Source: Bacteroidota bacterium (GTDB lineage Bacteria; Bacteroidota; Ignavibacteria; UBA10030; UBA8401). Taken from it: a DNA stretch of 64,000 nucleotides. Below the pieces are notes generated by a model. That model did not search any database. It saw nothing but the letters and a program-made list of their open reading frames with translations, and was not told the origin of the DNA. Where the stretch lies: positions 310,001 to 374,000 of the forward strand of contig JBBAAO010000001.1 in assembly GCA_041658205.1 (NCBI GenBank), given 5' to 3'. Shown here piece by piece: positions 1 through 7,400 of this stretch (position 1 is the first letter of the stretch; each line of letters opens with the position of its first letter). A program made the translations under genes and the position numbers.

Positions 1-2
1 AT

Positions 3-1253
3 TTCAACAATAATCGGAATTCACTTTTAAATTCAAGGGGATTTGCTTTTGGTGGTTCTGTTGAAAACAGCTTCTCATTTTACTCAGAATTATTTGAAAA
101 TCAGGCAATATTTCCGAAATATATTGATTCGTATATTAGACAAAATTCGATTATACCTGGTCAAGGCTTTCTTAAATTTTATGGCTCAAAGGGATTTGAT
201 TTTGCTTATTCTTCTGCGTCAGTTTCTTATAGGCCGACTCAATATTTAGGAATCACAGCGGGACACGGCAAGCATTTTATTGGTGATGGGTACCGTTCAA
301 TGATATTATCGGATAATTCTTTTAATTATCCCTTTATTAAATTCACTGCTGATATTTGGAAAGTAAAATATTTTGTGATGTGGACGGAATTTCTCAATAT
401 TACTTCTCCGAAAGGAACGGAGAGTTTTTCAACTGAAAAAAAGAATGGTGTCTTTCACTATTTGGATGCAGCAGTATCACAAGATTTCTCAATTGGTTTA
501 TTTGAAGGATTAATTTGGACGGTAACAGAAAATGGTTTTGAGTGGAATTATCTGAATCCGATTATATTTTTTAGACCAGTCGATTTTGCAATTGGGTCAC
601 CTGCAAACGTTGTTGTTGGTGTTAATACAAGTTTTAAATTATTTCAAAACCAATTATTCTATGGTCAAATGCTTTTGGATGAAATGACTATTGATGAGTT
701 TATAAAAAATAAAGGTTATTGGGGTAATAAATACGGTCTACAATTTGGTTTTAAATCATTTTATTGTTTTGGGTATCAAAATTTGTTTTTGCAATCAGAA
801 ATAAATCTTGCTTCACCATTTACGTATTCACATTCAATCCCCCTAAAAAATTACGGTCATTATAACCAGAGTTTAGCGCACCCACTTGGTGCTAATTTTT
901 ACGAATATGTTGGCATAGCCAGTTATTATTTTGATCGGTATGATTTACGGCTGCAACTCAATTATGCACGATTTGGAACTGATTCCTCCCTTGTAACCAA
1001 TTACGGCGGCGATATTTATAAATCGTATAACACAAGAGCTAAAGATTACGGAAATTCTATTGGTCAGGGAATAAGCAATACATTAATGTATGCAGATGCA
1101 AAGGCTGCCTATATATTAAATCCGCTAACAAATCTTCGTTTTGAATTATCTCTCACCTATCGCTCTCTAAAAACAGAGAGCATCACAAATAATACAATCT
1201 GGTTCAGTTTTGGTATTCGGAGTTCGTTTAGAAATCTTTACTACGATTTTTAG
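3..1253 (+). CDS. RemB/Wzi-like outer-membrane beta-barrel protein, 5'-truncated by window edge
   Basis: The frame is open from the first complete codon at base 3 to a TAG at 1251-1253, so the gene starts outside the window; 416 codons are visible. The protein is rich in aromatic residues with alternating hydrophobic strands, as in outer-membrane beta-barrels. A stretch around residues 85-100 (GHGKHFIGDGYRS) and the following NYPF segment resemble gliding-motility protein RemB and capsule-assembly Wzi-type proteins of the Bacteroidota. A second Wzi-like protein occurs at 36682-38262 near the other end of the polysaccharide locus, which fits a role in holding or assembling surface polysaccharide. 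The family assignment is from remembered motifs. RemB and Wzi cannot be separated here without a search. Confidence 0.75.
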   Translation, partial: FNNNRNSLLNSRGFAFGGSVENSFSFYSELFENQAIFPKYIDSYIRQNSIIPGQGFLKFYGSKGFDFAYSSASVSYRPTQYLGITAGHGKHFIGDGYRSMILSDNSFNYPFIKFTADIWKVKYFVMWTEFLNITSPKGTESFSTEKKNGVFHYLDAAVSQDFSIGLFEGLIWTVTENGFEWNYLNPIIFFRPVDFAIGSPANVVVGVNTSFKLFQNQLFYGQMLLDEMTIDEFIKNKGYWGNKYGLQFGFKSFYCFGYQNLFLQSEINLASPFTYSHSIPLKNYGHYNQSLAHPLGANFYEYVGIASYYFDRYDLRLQLNYARFGTDSSLVTNYGGDIYKSYNTRAKDYGNSIGQGISNTLMYADAKAAYILNPLTNLRFELSLTYRSLKTESITNNTIWFSFGIRSSFRNLYYDF

Positions 1254-1331
1254 TATATCTATTTCATTTCTTCGAAAGAATCTCGGTTAGTATTCTTTAG
1301 TGTATAATAGCAATCTGAGGGCGTGCGTTAC

Positions 1332-1361
1332 CTGCCCACCAGATATATTTTTTGGTGGCAG
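1332..1361. repeat. Imperfect hairpin CTGCCCACC / GGTGGCAG
   Basis: The left arm at 1332-1340 and the right arm at 1354-1361 are complementary over eight pairs with one bulged C, around a 13-nt AT-rich loop. A smaller GTCCG/CGGAC hairpin (1372-1376 with 1389-1393) follows. The right arm is not followed by a T run, so it does not look like a plain terminator. Confidence 0.5.
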
Positions 1362-1392
1362 CGGGAAATTCGTCCGTCTATATTTGTGCGGA

Positions 1393-1464
1393 CTTCTTTT
1401 CTTGAGCCGATACGAATTGTTTCTTCGGAACGGCATTCCTTCGGAACTCCGTCAAGAAAAGAAG
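1393..1464. repeat. 13-bp perfect inverted repeat
   Basis: CTTCTTTTCTTGA at 1393-1405 is the exact reverse complement of TCAAGAAAAGAAG at 1452-1464. The 46-nt interior contains two direct copies of TTCGGAAC, so the unit could be a small mobile or REP-like palindrome. No open frame of note is present. Confidence 0.65.
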
Positions 1465-1854
1465 AGAATGAGGAATTTTGTTGTTTTATCAATGTATTTT
1501 GGACAAGTGTGATTTCATGTAATGATCTAAAATTTTTGAAAAGATGAGTTTTTTCACTCTATTGAAATGAGTATTGAAAAAAAGAAATCTTAAAATACTG
1601 TCAAATACAGAAGTTTTTATCAACAAGAATATAATATGTCATTAAGCTGGCGATAATTTTATACTTCATTCTTCTATTCTAATGATTATTATCATATATT
1701 TGGTCACCCAGTGATATCAATAAACTTGTGTTAAATTGATTTTCTGAAACAGTTACTGGAAGTCGTCTAAAAAATGAATTTTAGTTGTCATTCTGAAAAA
1801 CGACCAAGAGATCCATCTCTGTGTGGGGATGAGGAATGTCGGTTTTCATTTTAG

Positions 1855-1891
1855 ACACTTTGTTTTTAAAGTAGCTTTGTGAACAAAGTGT
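1855..1891. repeat. 10-bp perfect inverted repeat
   Basis: ACACTTTGTT at 1855-1864 pairs exactly with AACAAAGTGT at 1882-1891 across a 17-nt spacer. There is no clear T tract. The function is unknown. Confidence 0.55.
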
Positions 1892-2267
1892 TAATGAGAT
1901 CTCCCTGCCCGACTGACATATCTATCTCACAATCAGTGGACAGGTCATCCTGGCAAGGCCAAACTTATGGCGGAAACAAGCGGGATCGAAATAACAATAA
2001 TCAGGTATTTTTAAGACCGCTTTAGGATCCTTTTTTTGCGGTCGTGAAACTCCAGGATGAAAAACTTTAATTTGTAAAAATCAGTTAAGTCCAGATTTGT
2101 CATTAGAACACAATAGAATTATAGATCCCCACTGCAATGGTTGATAGAAATTGTAAAAGATCAATTACTATTTTGTAAGAAAAGTTTTTTAAAAACAGTG
2201 TAAATATTTTTTGAGAATTTGAATTTCCATCTCATCATAAATAAAGAACTTAACTTGTATTTTGCTA

Positions 2268-2296
2268 TTGACAGACAATAAATATTTATTTAGATA
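2268..2296 (+). promoter_or_regulatory. Sigma70-like promoter for the capD-like gene
   Basis: A perfect TTGACA (2268-2273) is followed by a 17-nt spacer and a weak -10 TAGATA (2291-2296). Transcription would start near 2303, about 20 nt before the TTG start codon at 2324. AAAGGAA lies between them and could serve as ribosome binding site. Confidence 0.5.
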
Positions 2297-2323
2297 ACAA
2301 TTTTTGGATTAAAGGAATAAAAA

Positions 2324-4249
2324 TTGGAACGCTTCAAACGTGTTTTTGAATTTATTATGATTCTTCGTAATAGGCATTTTCTCTATGTAGATATAGTCAT
2401 TTTTTTAATAACACCCATACTCGCATTATATTTACGTCTTGATGATTATCAACAAGTTCGTGGATATATGTTTGAATTAAAAATCATGGGATTGATCTTT
2501 ATGGTAAATAAATTACTCCATTTTTATTTCGGAGGTATTTATCGAAGAATGTGGCAGCACGCCAGTATTGATGAATTAGCAAGAATTATTTTTCTTGGCG
2601 TTTTATTGACAATTTCTCAAACAGTTATTTTCTTACTCTACTATAATCTGGTTCCTTTCACTCAATCTCTCCCCCGTTCGCTGCCAATTATTGACGGTAT
2701 ACTCACCATCTTTTTTGTGGGAGGGTTTCGGTTTTCAATCAGACTTTCCGAACGGTTGTTTCAAAAAAATACATTCGGTAATTTGCGCGGCAAATCGGTT
2801 CTTATCGTAGGTGCAGGCGACGCCGGAATTATGATCGCAAAAGAGTTTCAATCCAACCCGAATATGGAGCGAATTCCGATCGGTTTTGTTGATGATGATC
2901 AGGAAAAATGGCATCTCAAAATTTTAGGAATCACAGTTCTCGGCCCAATAAAAAATATTCCAGAGTTGGTTAAATTGTATAATATCCAAGAAATTATCAT
3001 CGCGATTCCGACCGCTACCGGGAAAGTACTCAGAGAGATTAATGCTATTTGTTCACAAACCGGAATTAGAACCAGAACAATACCGGGTATCTACGAGATA
3101 TTAAATGGTTCAGTCAGCATCAGTAAAATACGGGATATTGCCATCGAAGATCTTTTGCGAAGAGATCCTGTTAGTTCTGACATTGCAGAGTTGAGTCAAC
3201 TCTTAAAAGGAAAAAAAGTGTTAGTGACTGGGGGTGGAGGATCAATTGGTTCGGAATTGTGCAGGCAAATTGCACGGTACCATCCTGCGCAATTGGTAAT
3301 CGTTGGTCACGGAGAAAATAGTATTTTTGCAATAGCCGGTGAATTATCAGTCTCATATCCTGATCTTAAATTCAGTGCCGTTATTGCCGATATTCGAGAT
3401 TATAAAAGAATCAGTAAAGTATTTTCACGGTTCTCACCGCAGATTGTGTATCATGCAGCAGCTCATAAGCATGTTCCTCTTATGGAAAGTAATCCAAGTG
3501 AATCTCTTGCCAATAATGTTATTGGAACATATAATGTGGCAAAAGCTGCGTTGGAATCGAATGTTGAAAAATTTGTTCAAATATCGACAGACAAAGCAGT
3601 GAATCCGACGAACATTATGGGAGCAACGAAACGGATTGCTGAATTAGTTATTCACGATGCTGCGATTACATCCGGTAAACCGTTTGTTGCAGTACGGTTT
3701 GGTAATGTACTTGGGTCCCGCGGTAGTGTTGTTCCGACGTTTCGTGATCAAATCGCTCGCGGTGGGCCAGTGACGATCACACATCCTGATGTAAAACGAT
3801 ATTTTATGACTATCCCCGAAGCGGTACAATTGGTACTTTTTGCGTCAACGATTGGCAATGGTGGAGAATTGTTTGTGCTCGATATGGGAGAACCGGTAAA
3901 AATAGTAGATTTAGCAAGAGATTTGATAAAACTATCCGGGTACAAAAACGAAAAAGAAATCGAGATCATTTATACCGGTTTACGTCCCGGTGAAAAATTA
4001 TTTGAGGAGCTTTCATTAGATGCAGAGATATTTGAAAAAACAAAACATCCCAAAATATTTGTCGTAAAAAATGGCATCGATAAGAATAAACAACAAAAAT
4101 ATAATGCGGATTCTTACCTTAAAAATATCACACCGAAGATATTAGAAGCAAAATCCTTAGCTTTAAAAGGGGATGATGTTGAAATCGGGAAATTTCTCGA
4201 GGAGAATGTTGAAGGTTTTAAGTTTATCGGCGGGGTTGAATCAATATAA
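2324..4249 (+). CDS. CapD/WbpM-type membrane nucleotide-sugar 4,6-dehydratase
   Basis: A 641-aa protein that probably converts UDP-GlcNAc (or a related UDP-HexNAc) to the 4-keto-6-deoxy sugar at the inner membrane. Residues 20-135 hold four hydrophobic segments. A first Rossmann motif GAGDAG (165-170 region) belongs to the CoA-binding-like domain, and the catalytic SDR domain begins with TGGGGSIGSE near 302. The active-site segment at 421-436 (STDK...MGATK) has Met-432 and Lys-436, the S-M-K arrangement typical of WbpM/FlaA1 instead of Tyr-x-x-x-Lys. The length and architecture match the large CapD/WbpM class. The start is TTG with AAAGGAA upstream. It opens the polysaccharide locus, and its product would feed an amino-deoxy sugar branch. 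Confidence 0.9.
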   Translation: MERFKRVFEFIMILRNRHFLYVDIVIFLITPILALYLRLDDYQQVRGYMFELKIMGLIFMVNKLLHFYFGGIYRRMWQHASIDELARIIFLGVLLTISQTVIFLLYYNLVPFTQSLPRSLPIIDGILTIFFVGGFRFSIRLSERLFQKNTFGNLRGKSVLIVGAGDAGIMIAKEFQSNPNMERIPIGFVDDDQEKWHLKILGITVLGPIKNIPELVKLYNIQEIIIAIPTATGKVLREINAICSQTGIRTRTIPGIYEILNGSVSISKIRDIAIEDLLRRDPVSSDIAELSQLLKGKKVLVTGGGGSIGSELCRQIARYHPAQLVIVGHGENSIFAIAGELSVSYPDLKFSAVIADIRDYKRISKVFSRFSPQIVYHAAAHKHVPLMESNPSESLANNVIGTYNVAKAALESNVEKFVQISTDKAVNPTNIMGATKRIAELVIHDAAITSGKPFVAVRFGNVLGSRGSVVPTFRDQIARGGPVTITHPDVKRYFMTIPEAVQLVLFASTIGNGGELFVLDMGEPVKIVDLARDLIKLSGYKNEKEIEIIYTGLRPGEKLFEELSLDAEIFEKTKHPKIFVVKNGIDKNKQQKYNADSYLKNITPKILEAKSLALKGDDVEIGKFLEENVEGFKFIGGVESI

Positions 4250-4540
4250 TATTTCAAATAAAAAATAACTCTTAACTCAACTGCAAAAGACGAGTACGAA
4301 CACCATCCCGTTTTTTTATAAAAAAATCTACAGAAAATTTTTCATAAGTGGAATACTTCTGGATTTCTGGGGGGGGATTCCCAATTACAATGATTTGAAT
4401 GCAATAATAGCTATACGAGAATTAATAGTTTTTCGTTAAATCTTCGTTAGATTTGTCTGAAAATTACTTTGCTTAGAGTTATCTTCTTCTTCACTTCCCC
4501 GATTATCATCGTAAGCGAATCACAAAAACCATTCAATTCC

Positions 4541-4569
4541 TTGATAAACACTGCAATTTTTGCTATATT
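4541..4569 (+). promoter_or_regulatory. Sigma70-like promoter upstream of tRNA-like remnant and ugd
   Basis: TTGATA (4541-4546), a 17-nt spacer and TATATT (4564-4569) form one of the best sigma70-like pairs in the window. The predicted start near 4576 coincides with where the 5' end of the tRNA-like sequence would lie, so it may be the old tRNA promoter now serving ugd 200 nt downstream. Confidence 0.55.
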
Positions 4570-4584
4570 TATAAATATTTTTTG

Positions 4585-4649
4585 CAATGGTCATTAGAGC
4601 TGCTGACTCATAATCAGCGGATCGCTGATTCAAGTCCGGCATAACTCAC
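4585..4649 (+). pseudogene. Degenerate tRNA(CAT)-like remnant (Met/Ile2 type)
   Basis: The anticodon arm is perfect: stem GCTGA (4602-4606), loop CTCATAA (4607-4613) with anticodon CAT at 4609-4611, stem TCAGC (4614-4618). A T-arm follows (GCTGA, TTCAAGT, CCGGC at 4624-4640) with four of five pairs possible. The GAGC half of the D-stem is present at 4597-4600 but its partner is lost, and no acceptor stem can be formed. It is therefore probably a decayed tRNA, or a piece left by an integration or deletion event. Confidence 0.6.
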
Positions 4650-4779
4650 AAATTGAATTTTCGAAACAAAAAAAATGTAGAAATGTAATGTACTATTAAT
4701 CATGAAACATAGTCGTGGTAAATTTCACAAAAAATACAATTTTTATTAAAACGGCACTTGAGAGAAGAATACCTATAAT

Positions 4780-6111
4780 ATGAAAATAACTATCGTTGGG
4801 ACAGGATATGTTGGATTGGTTACCGGAACTTGTTTCGCTGAGACTGGAAACCATGTTATTTGCGTCGATAATAATCCTCAAAAACTTGCTAAACTTCAAA
4901 ATAAAGAAGTCACTATTTATGAACCAGGATTAGAGATATTATTTCAAAGAAATATTCAACAAAAGCGTCTGGAATTTACAAGTGATTTGAAATCTGCTGT
5001 ATTTTCTTCGGAATTTATTTTTCTCTGTCTGCCAACACCGCAAGGCGAGGACGGATCAGCCGATCTGAAGTACATTCTTGGTGTTGCAGATAATCTAGGT
5101 AAAATATTCTCAGAAGCAGGGGGAGATGCACATCAAAAAATCATTATCAACAAGAGCACTGTTCCTGTCGGTACATCGAAGTTAGTTTTCGATGCCATAA
5201 AAAAACACAATGTTAAAAACTTTGATGTAGTGTCAAATCCGGAATTTTTGCGGGAAGGTTTTGCAGTGGAAGATTTTATGAAACCTGATCGGATTGTCAT
5301 CGGTACGAAGACAAAATATGCTGCAGAGAGAATGAAGGCGCTTTATGAACCGTTCGTCAGACAGGGAAATCCGATTATTGAAATGGATACGGCAAGCTCT
5401 GAAGTAACAAAGTATGCGGCGAATTCGTACTTAGCGCTTCGTATTACCTATATGAATGAGTTGGCAAATTTTTGCACAAAAGTAGGTGCCGACGTCGATC
5501 TAATTCGCAAGGGGATGGGGACCGATACACGAATTGGAAAACGTTTTTTATTTCCGGGCATCGGATATGGTGGATCTTGTTTTCCTAAAGACGTGACTGC
5601 ATTAATCAAAACCTCTATTGATTCAGGATCAGAAATTCGATTATTGAGTGTTGTTGACCAGGTAAATAAAAAACAAAAAGAGGTATTGGTAGATAAGATT
5701 TTAAAGTATTACAATAATGATATTAAGGGAAAACATTTTGCGGTTTGGGGTTTGGCATTTAAGCCGAATACAGATGATATGCGCGAGGCCCCGTCAATCG
5801 TAATCATAAAAAAATTGTTGCAGCACGGAGCGACAATAACTGCGTATGATCCCGCAGCAAATGGAACTGCTAAATTTGACCTAGATGAAACCATCACATA
5901 TGCTGAAAATGAATATAATGCTCTTGAAAATGCAGAAGCGCTGTTAGTGTTGACTGAATGGAATGAATTCCGAAACCCCGATTTTAATATTATAAAATCA
6001 AAGCTTAAAAAACCAATCATTTTTGACGGAAGGAATATTTTTGAGCCAGTAAAAATGAAGGAATTTAAAATTAATTACATCAGTATTGGACGAAAACCGG
6101 TAATTGTTTAA
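4780..6111 (+). CDS. ugd: UDP-glucose 6-dehydrogenase
   Basis: A 443-aa soluble NAD-dependent enzyme oxidising UDP-glucose to UDP-glucuronate. The N-terminal dinucleotide motif GTGYVG is at residues 7-12. The catalytic cysteine lies in GYGGSCFPKD (Cys267), and NPEFLREG and the WGLAFKPNTDDMREAPS region are hallmarks of the UDPGDH central and C-terminal domains. The length is normal for the family. The next gene is a UDP-xylose synthase, so UDP-glucuronate is probably passed on to UDP-xylose. The start ATG has no strong Shine-Dalgarno sequence. The hairpin at 6118-6150 separates it from the next gene. Confidence 0.95.
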   Translation: MKITIVGTGYVGLVTGTCFAETGNHVICVDNNPQKLAKLQNKEVTIYEPGLEILFQRNIQQKRLEFTSDLKSAVFSSEFIFLCLPTPQGEDGSADLKYILGVADNLGKIFSEAGGDAHQKIIINKSTVPVGTSKLVFDAIKKHNVKNFDVVSNPEFLREGFAVEDFMKPDRIVIGTKTKYAAERMKALYEPFVRQGNPIIEMDTASSEVTKYAANSYLALRITYMNELANFCTKVGADVDLIRKGMGTDTRIGKRFLFPGIGYGGSCFPKDVTALIKTSIDSGSEIRLLSVVDQVNKKQKEVLVDKILKYYNNDIKGKHFAVWGLAFKPNTDDMREAPSIVIIKKLLQHGATITAYDPAANGTAKFDLDETITYAENEYNALENAEALLVLTEWNEFRNPDFNIIKSKLKKPIIFDGRNIFEPVKMKEFKINYISIGRKPVIV

Positions 6112-6117
6112 TAAAAA

Positions 6118-6150
6118 AGGTGACTGTCACCTTCAAAGTGACGGTCACCT
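6118..6150. repeat. 13-bp hairpin between ugd and uxs
   Basis: AGGTGACTGTCAC (6118-6130) pairs with GTGACGGTCACCT (6138-6150) with one G-T wobble and a 7-nt loop. There is no T tract on the + strand. On the minus strand it would be followed by a run of T, so it could stop antisense transcription or act as an mRNA stability element. Confidence 0.6.
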
Positions 6151-6167
6151 AAAAATATCTTAAAATT

Positions 6168-7109
6168 ATGTCAACTCAAAAAACATCAATCATCACCGGC
6201 GGCGCAGGATTTCTCGGATCACATTTATCAGAACGTTTGTTACATGAGGGACATAAGGTTATTGTCCTTGATAATCTAATCACAGGCTCTATTACTAATA
6301 TTGAACATCTCTTTGCGAATAAAAATTTTTCATTTCAACAATACGATGTTACGAATTTCATTCATGTTCCTGGTGACGTTCATTTTGTTTGGCACTTTGC
6401 ATCGCCGGCAAGTCCGATTGATTATCTAAAACTTCCCATTCAGACTCTAAAGGTTGGTTCATTAGGGACACACAAGGCGCTTGGATTTACCAAGGCAAAG
6501 AATGCTCGATTTCTTATTGCTTCCACCTCGGAATGCTATGGTGATCCCGAAGTTCATCCGCAGGTTGAAGAATATTGGGGAAATGTTAATCCTGTCGGAC
6601 CGCGCGGAGTGTACGACGAAGCAAAACGCTTTGCAGAAGCGATGACAATGGCATACCATCGATATCATAATGTACAGACAAGAATTGTCAGGATCTTTAA
6701 TACCTATGGTGAGCGAATGCGTGTTGAAGATGGACGAGCAATTCCAGCTTTTGCCTCGCAGGCTTTACGAGGTGAAGATGTAACGGTCTTTGGTGACGGA
6801 TCACAGACGCGAAGTGTTTGTTATGTTTCCGATTTAATTGACGGAATTTATAAATTGATGATGTCGGATTATTCGATGCCTGTTAATATTGGTAATCCGG
6901 AAGAATTAACAATGCTGGACCTCGCAAAAGAAATTATCGCCTTATCGAATAGTAAAAGTAAGATTATCTTCAAAGAGCTTCCCACCGATGATCCCAAAAT
7001 ACGTCAACCTGATATTACGAAGGCTCGCACCATCCTTGGGTGGGAGCCAAAGGTCAGCCGTAAACAAGGTCTTCCCAGAACAATCGAATATTTCAAAACA
7101 AAAATCTGA
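6168..7109 (+). CDS. uxs: UDP-glucuronate decarboxylase (UDP-xylose synthase)
   Basis: A 313-aa extended SDR. The NAD motif GGAGFLGS is at residues 11-18. The family signatures HFASPASP, STSECYGDP (119-126) and YDEAK (Tyr149/Lys153) are all present, as is the usual NPVGPRGVYDEAKR context. These identify UXS over general UDP-glucose epimerases. The reaction converts UDP-glucuronate to UDP-xylose, using the product of the gene immediately upstream. The length fits the short soluble bacterial form. Confidence 0.92.
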   Translation: MSTQKTSIITGGAGFLGSHLSERLLHEGHKVIVLDNLITGSITNIEHLFANKNFSFQQYDVTNFIHVPGDVHFVWHFASPASPIDYLKLPIQTLKVGSLGTHKALGFTKAKNARFLIASTSECYGDPEVHPQVEEYWGNVNPVGPRGVYDEAKRFAEAMTMAYHRYHNVQTRIVRIFNTYGERMRVEDGRAIPAFASQALRGEDVTVFGDGSQTRSVCYVSDLIDGIYKLMMSDYSMPVNIGNPEELTMLDLAKEIIALSNSKSKIIFKELPTDDPKIRQPDITKARTILGWEPKVSRKQGLPRTIEYFKTKI

Positions 7110-7288
7110 CCCAAATGATTTGGAAAAATGTGTAAAGGGAGATATTTGATTACCAAAAGTGGTATCATTTTCAAGTAACCTTGTTTACTACCAGTCGCTC
7201 TGTTCTCAATTCTAATTAAAAAGCAATGAATACGATATTGTATTCATTGAATGTCGAGAAATTTCGTGGGTACTCAGAGAGAAGAAAA

Positions 7289-7317
7289 TTGGAATACGCT
7301 TGAATTTCTGCTATATT
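7289..7317 (+). promoter_or_regulatory. Sigma70-like promoter for the export genes
   Basis: TTGGAA (7289-7294), a 17-nt spacer and TATATT (7312-7317), ending 84 nt before the start of the SLBB export gene. The same TTGGAA/17-nt layout recurs upstream of rmlB at 38387, which strengthens both predictions. Confidence 0.5.
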
Positions 7318-7400
7318 ATAACAATTTGAATGAGTGTGCAAATAACTCTACGGTAAGTTTTTGAAAATTTTGTAATGCATCATTTCCTAATGTTCATCTT

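Larger units (their letters stand above)
1254..2323. other. 1.07-kb intergenic region with several inverted repeats
   Basis: I see no convincing gene. Two short overlapping reading frames at about 1300-1547 have low-complexity translations and lie over hairpins, so I discount them. The stretch holds inverted repeats at 1332-1361, 1372-1393, 1393-1464 and 1855-1891, and near its end a promoter for the next gene. The region around 1895-1970 is more GC-rich than its surroundings and looks like a degraded interspersed repeat. Confidence 0.6.
4250..4779. other. 530-bp intergenic region with promoter and tRNA-like remnant
   Basis: No open reading frame is supported. The region includes a G8 run near 4370-4377, a strong promoter-like pair at 4541-4569 and a degenerate tRNA(CAT)-like sequence at 4585-4649. 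The remainder is AT-rich and shows nothing I recognise. Confidence 0.6.

Noticed and set aside
1300..1547. Two short overlapping + strand frames (70 and 74 codons)
   Set aside because: They lie over the inverted repeats, overlap each other and have translations without any family likeness or start signal.
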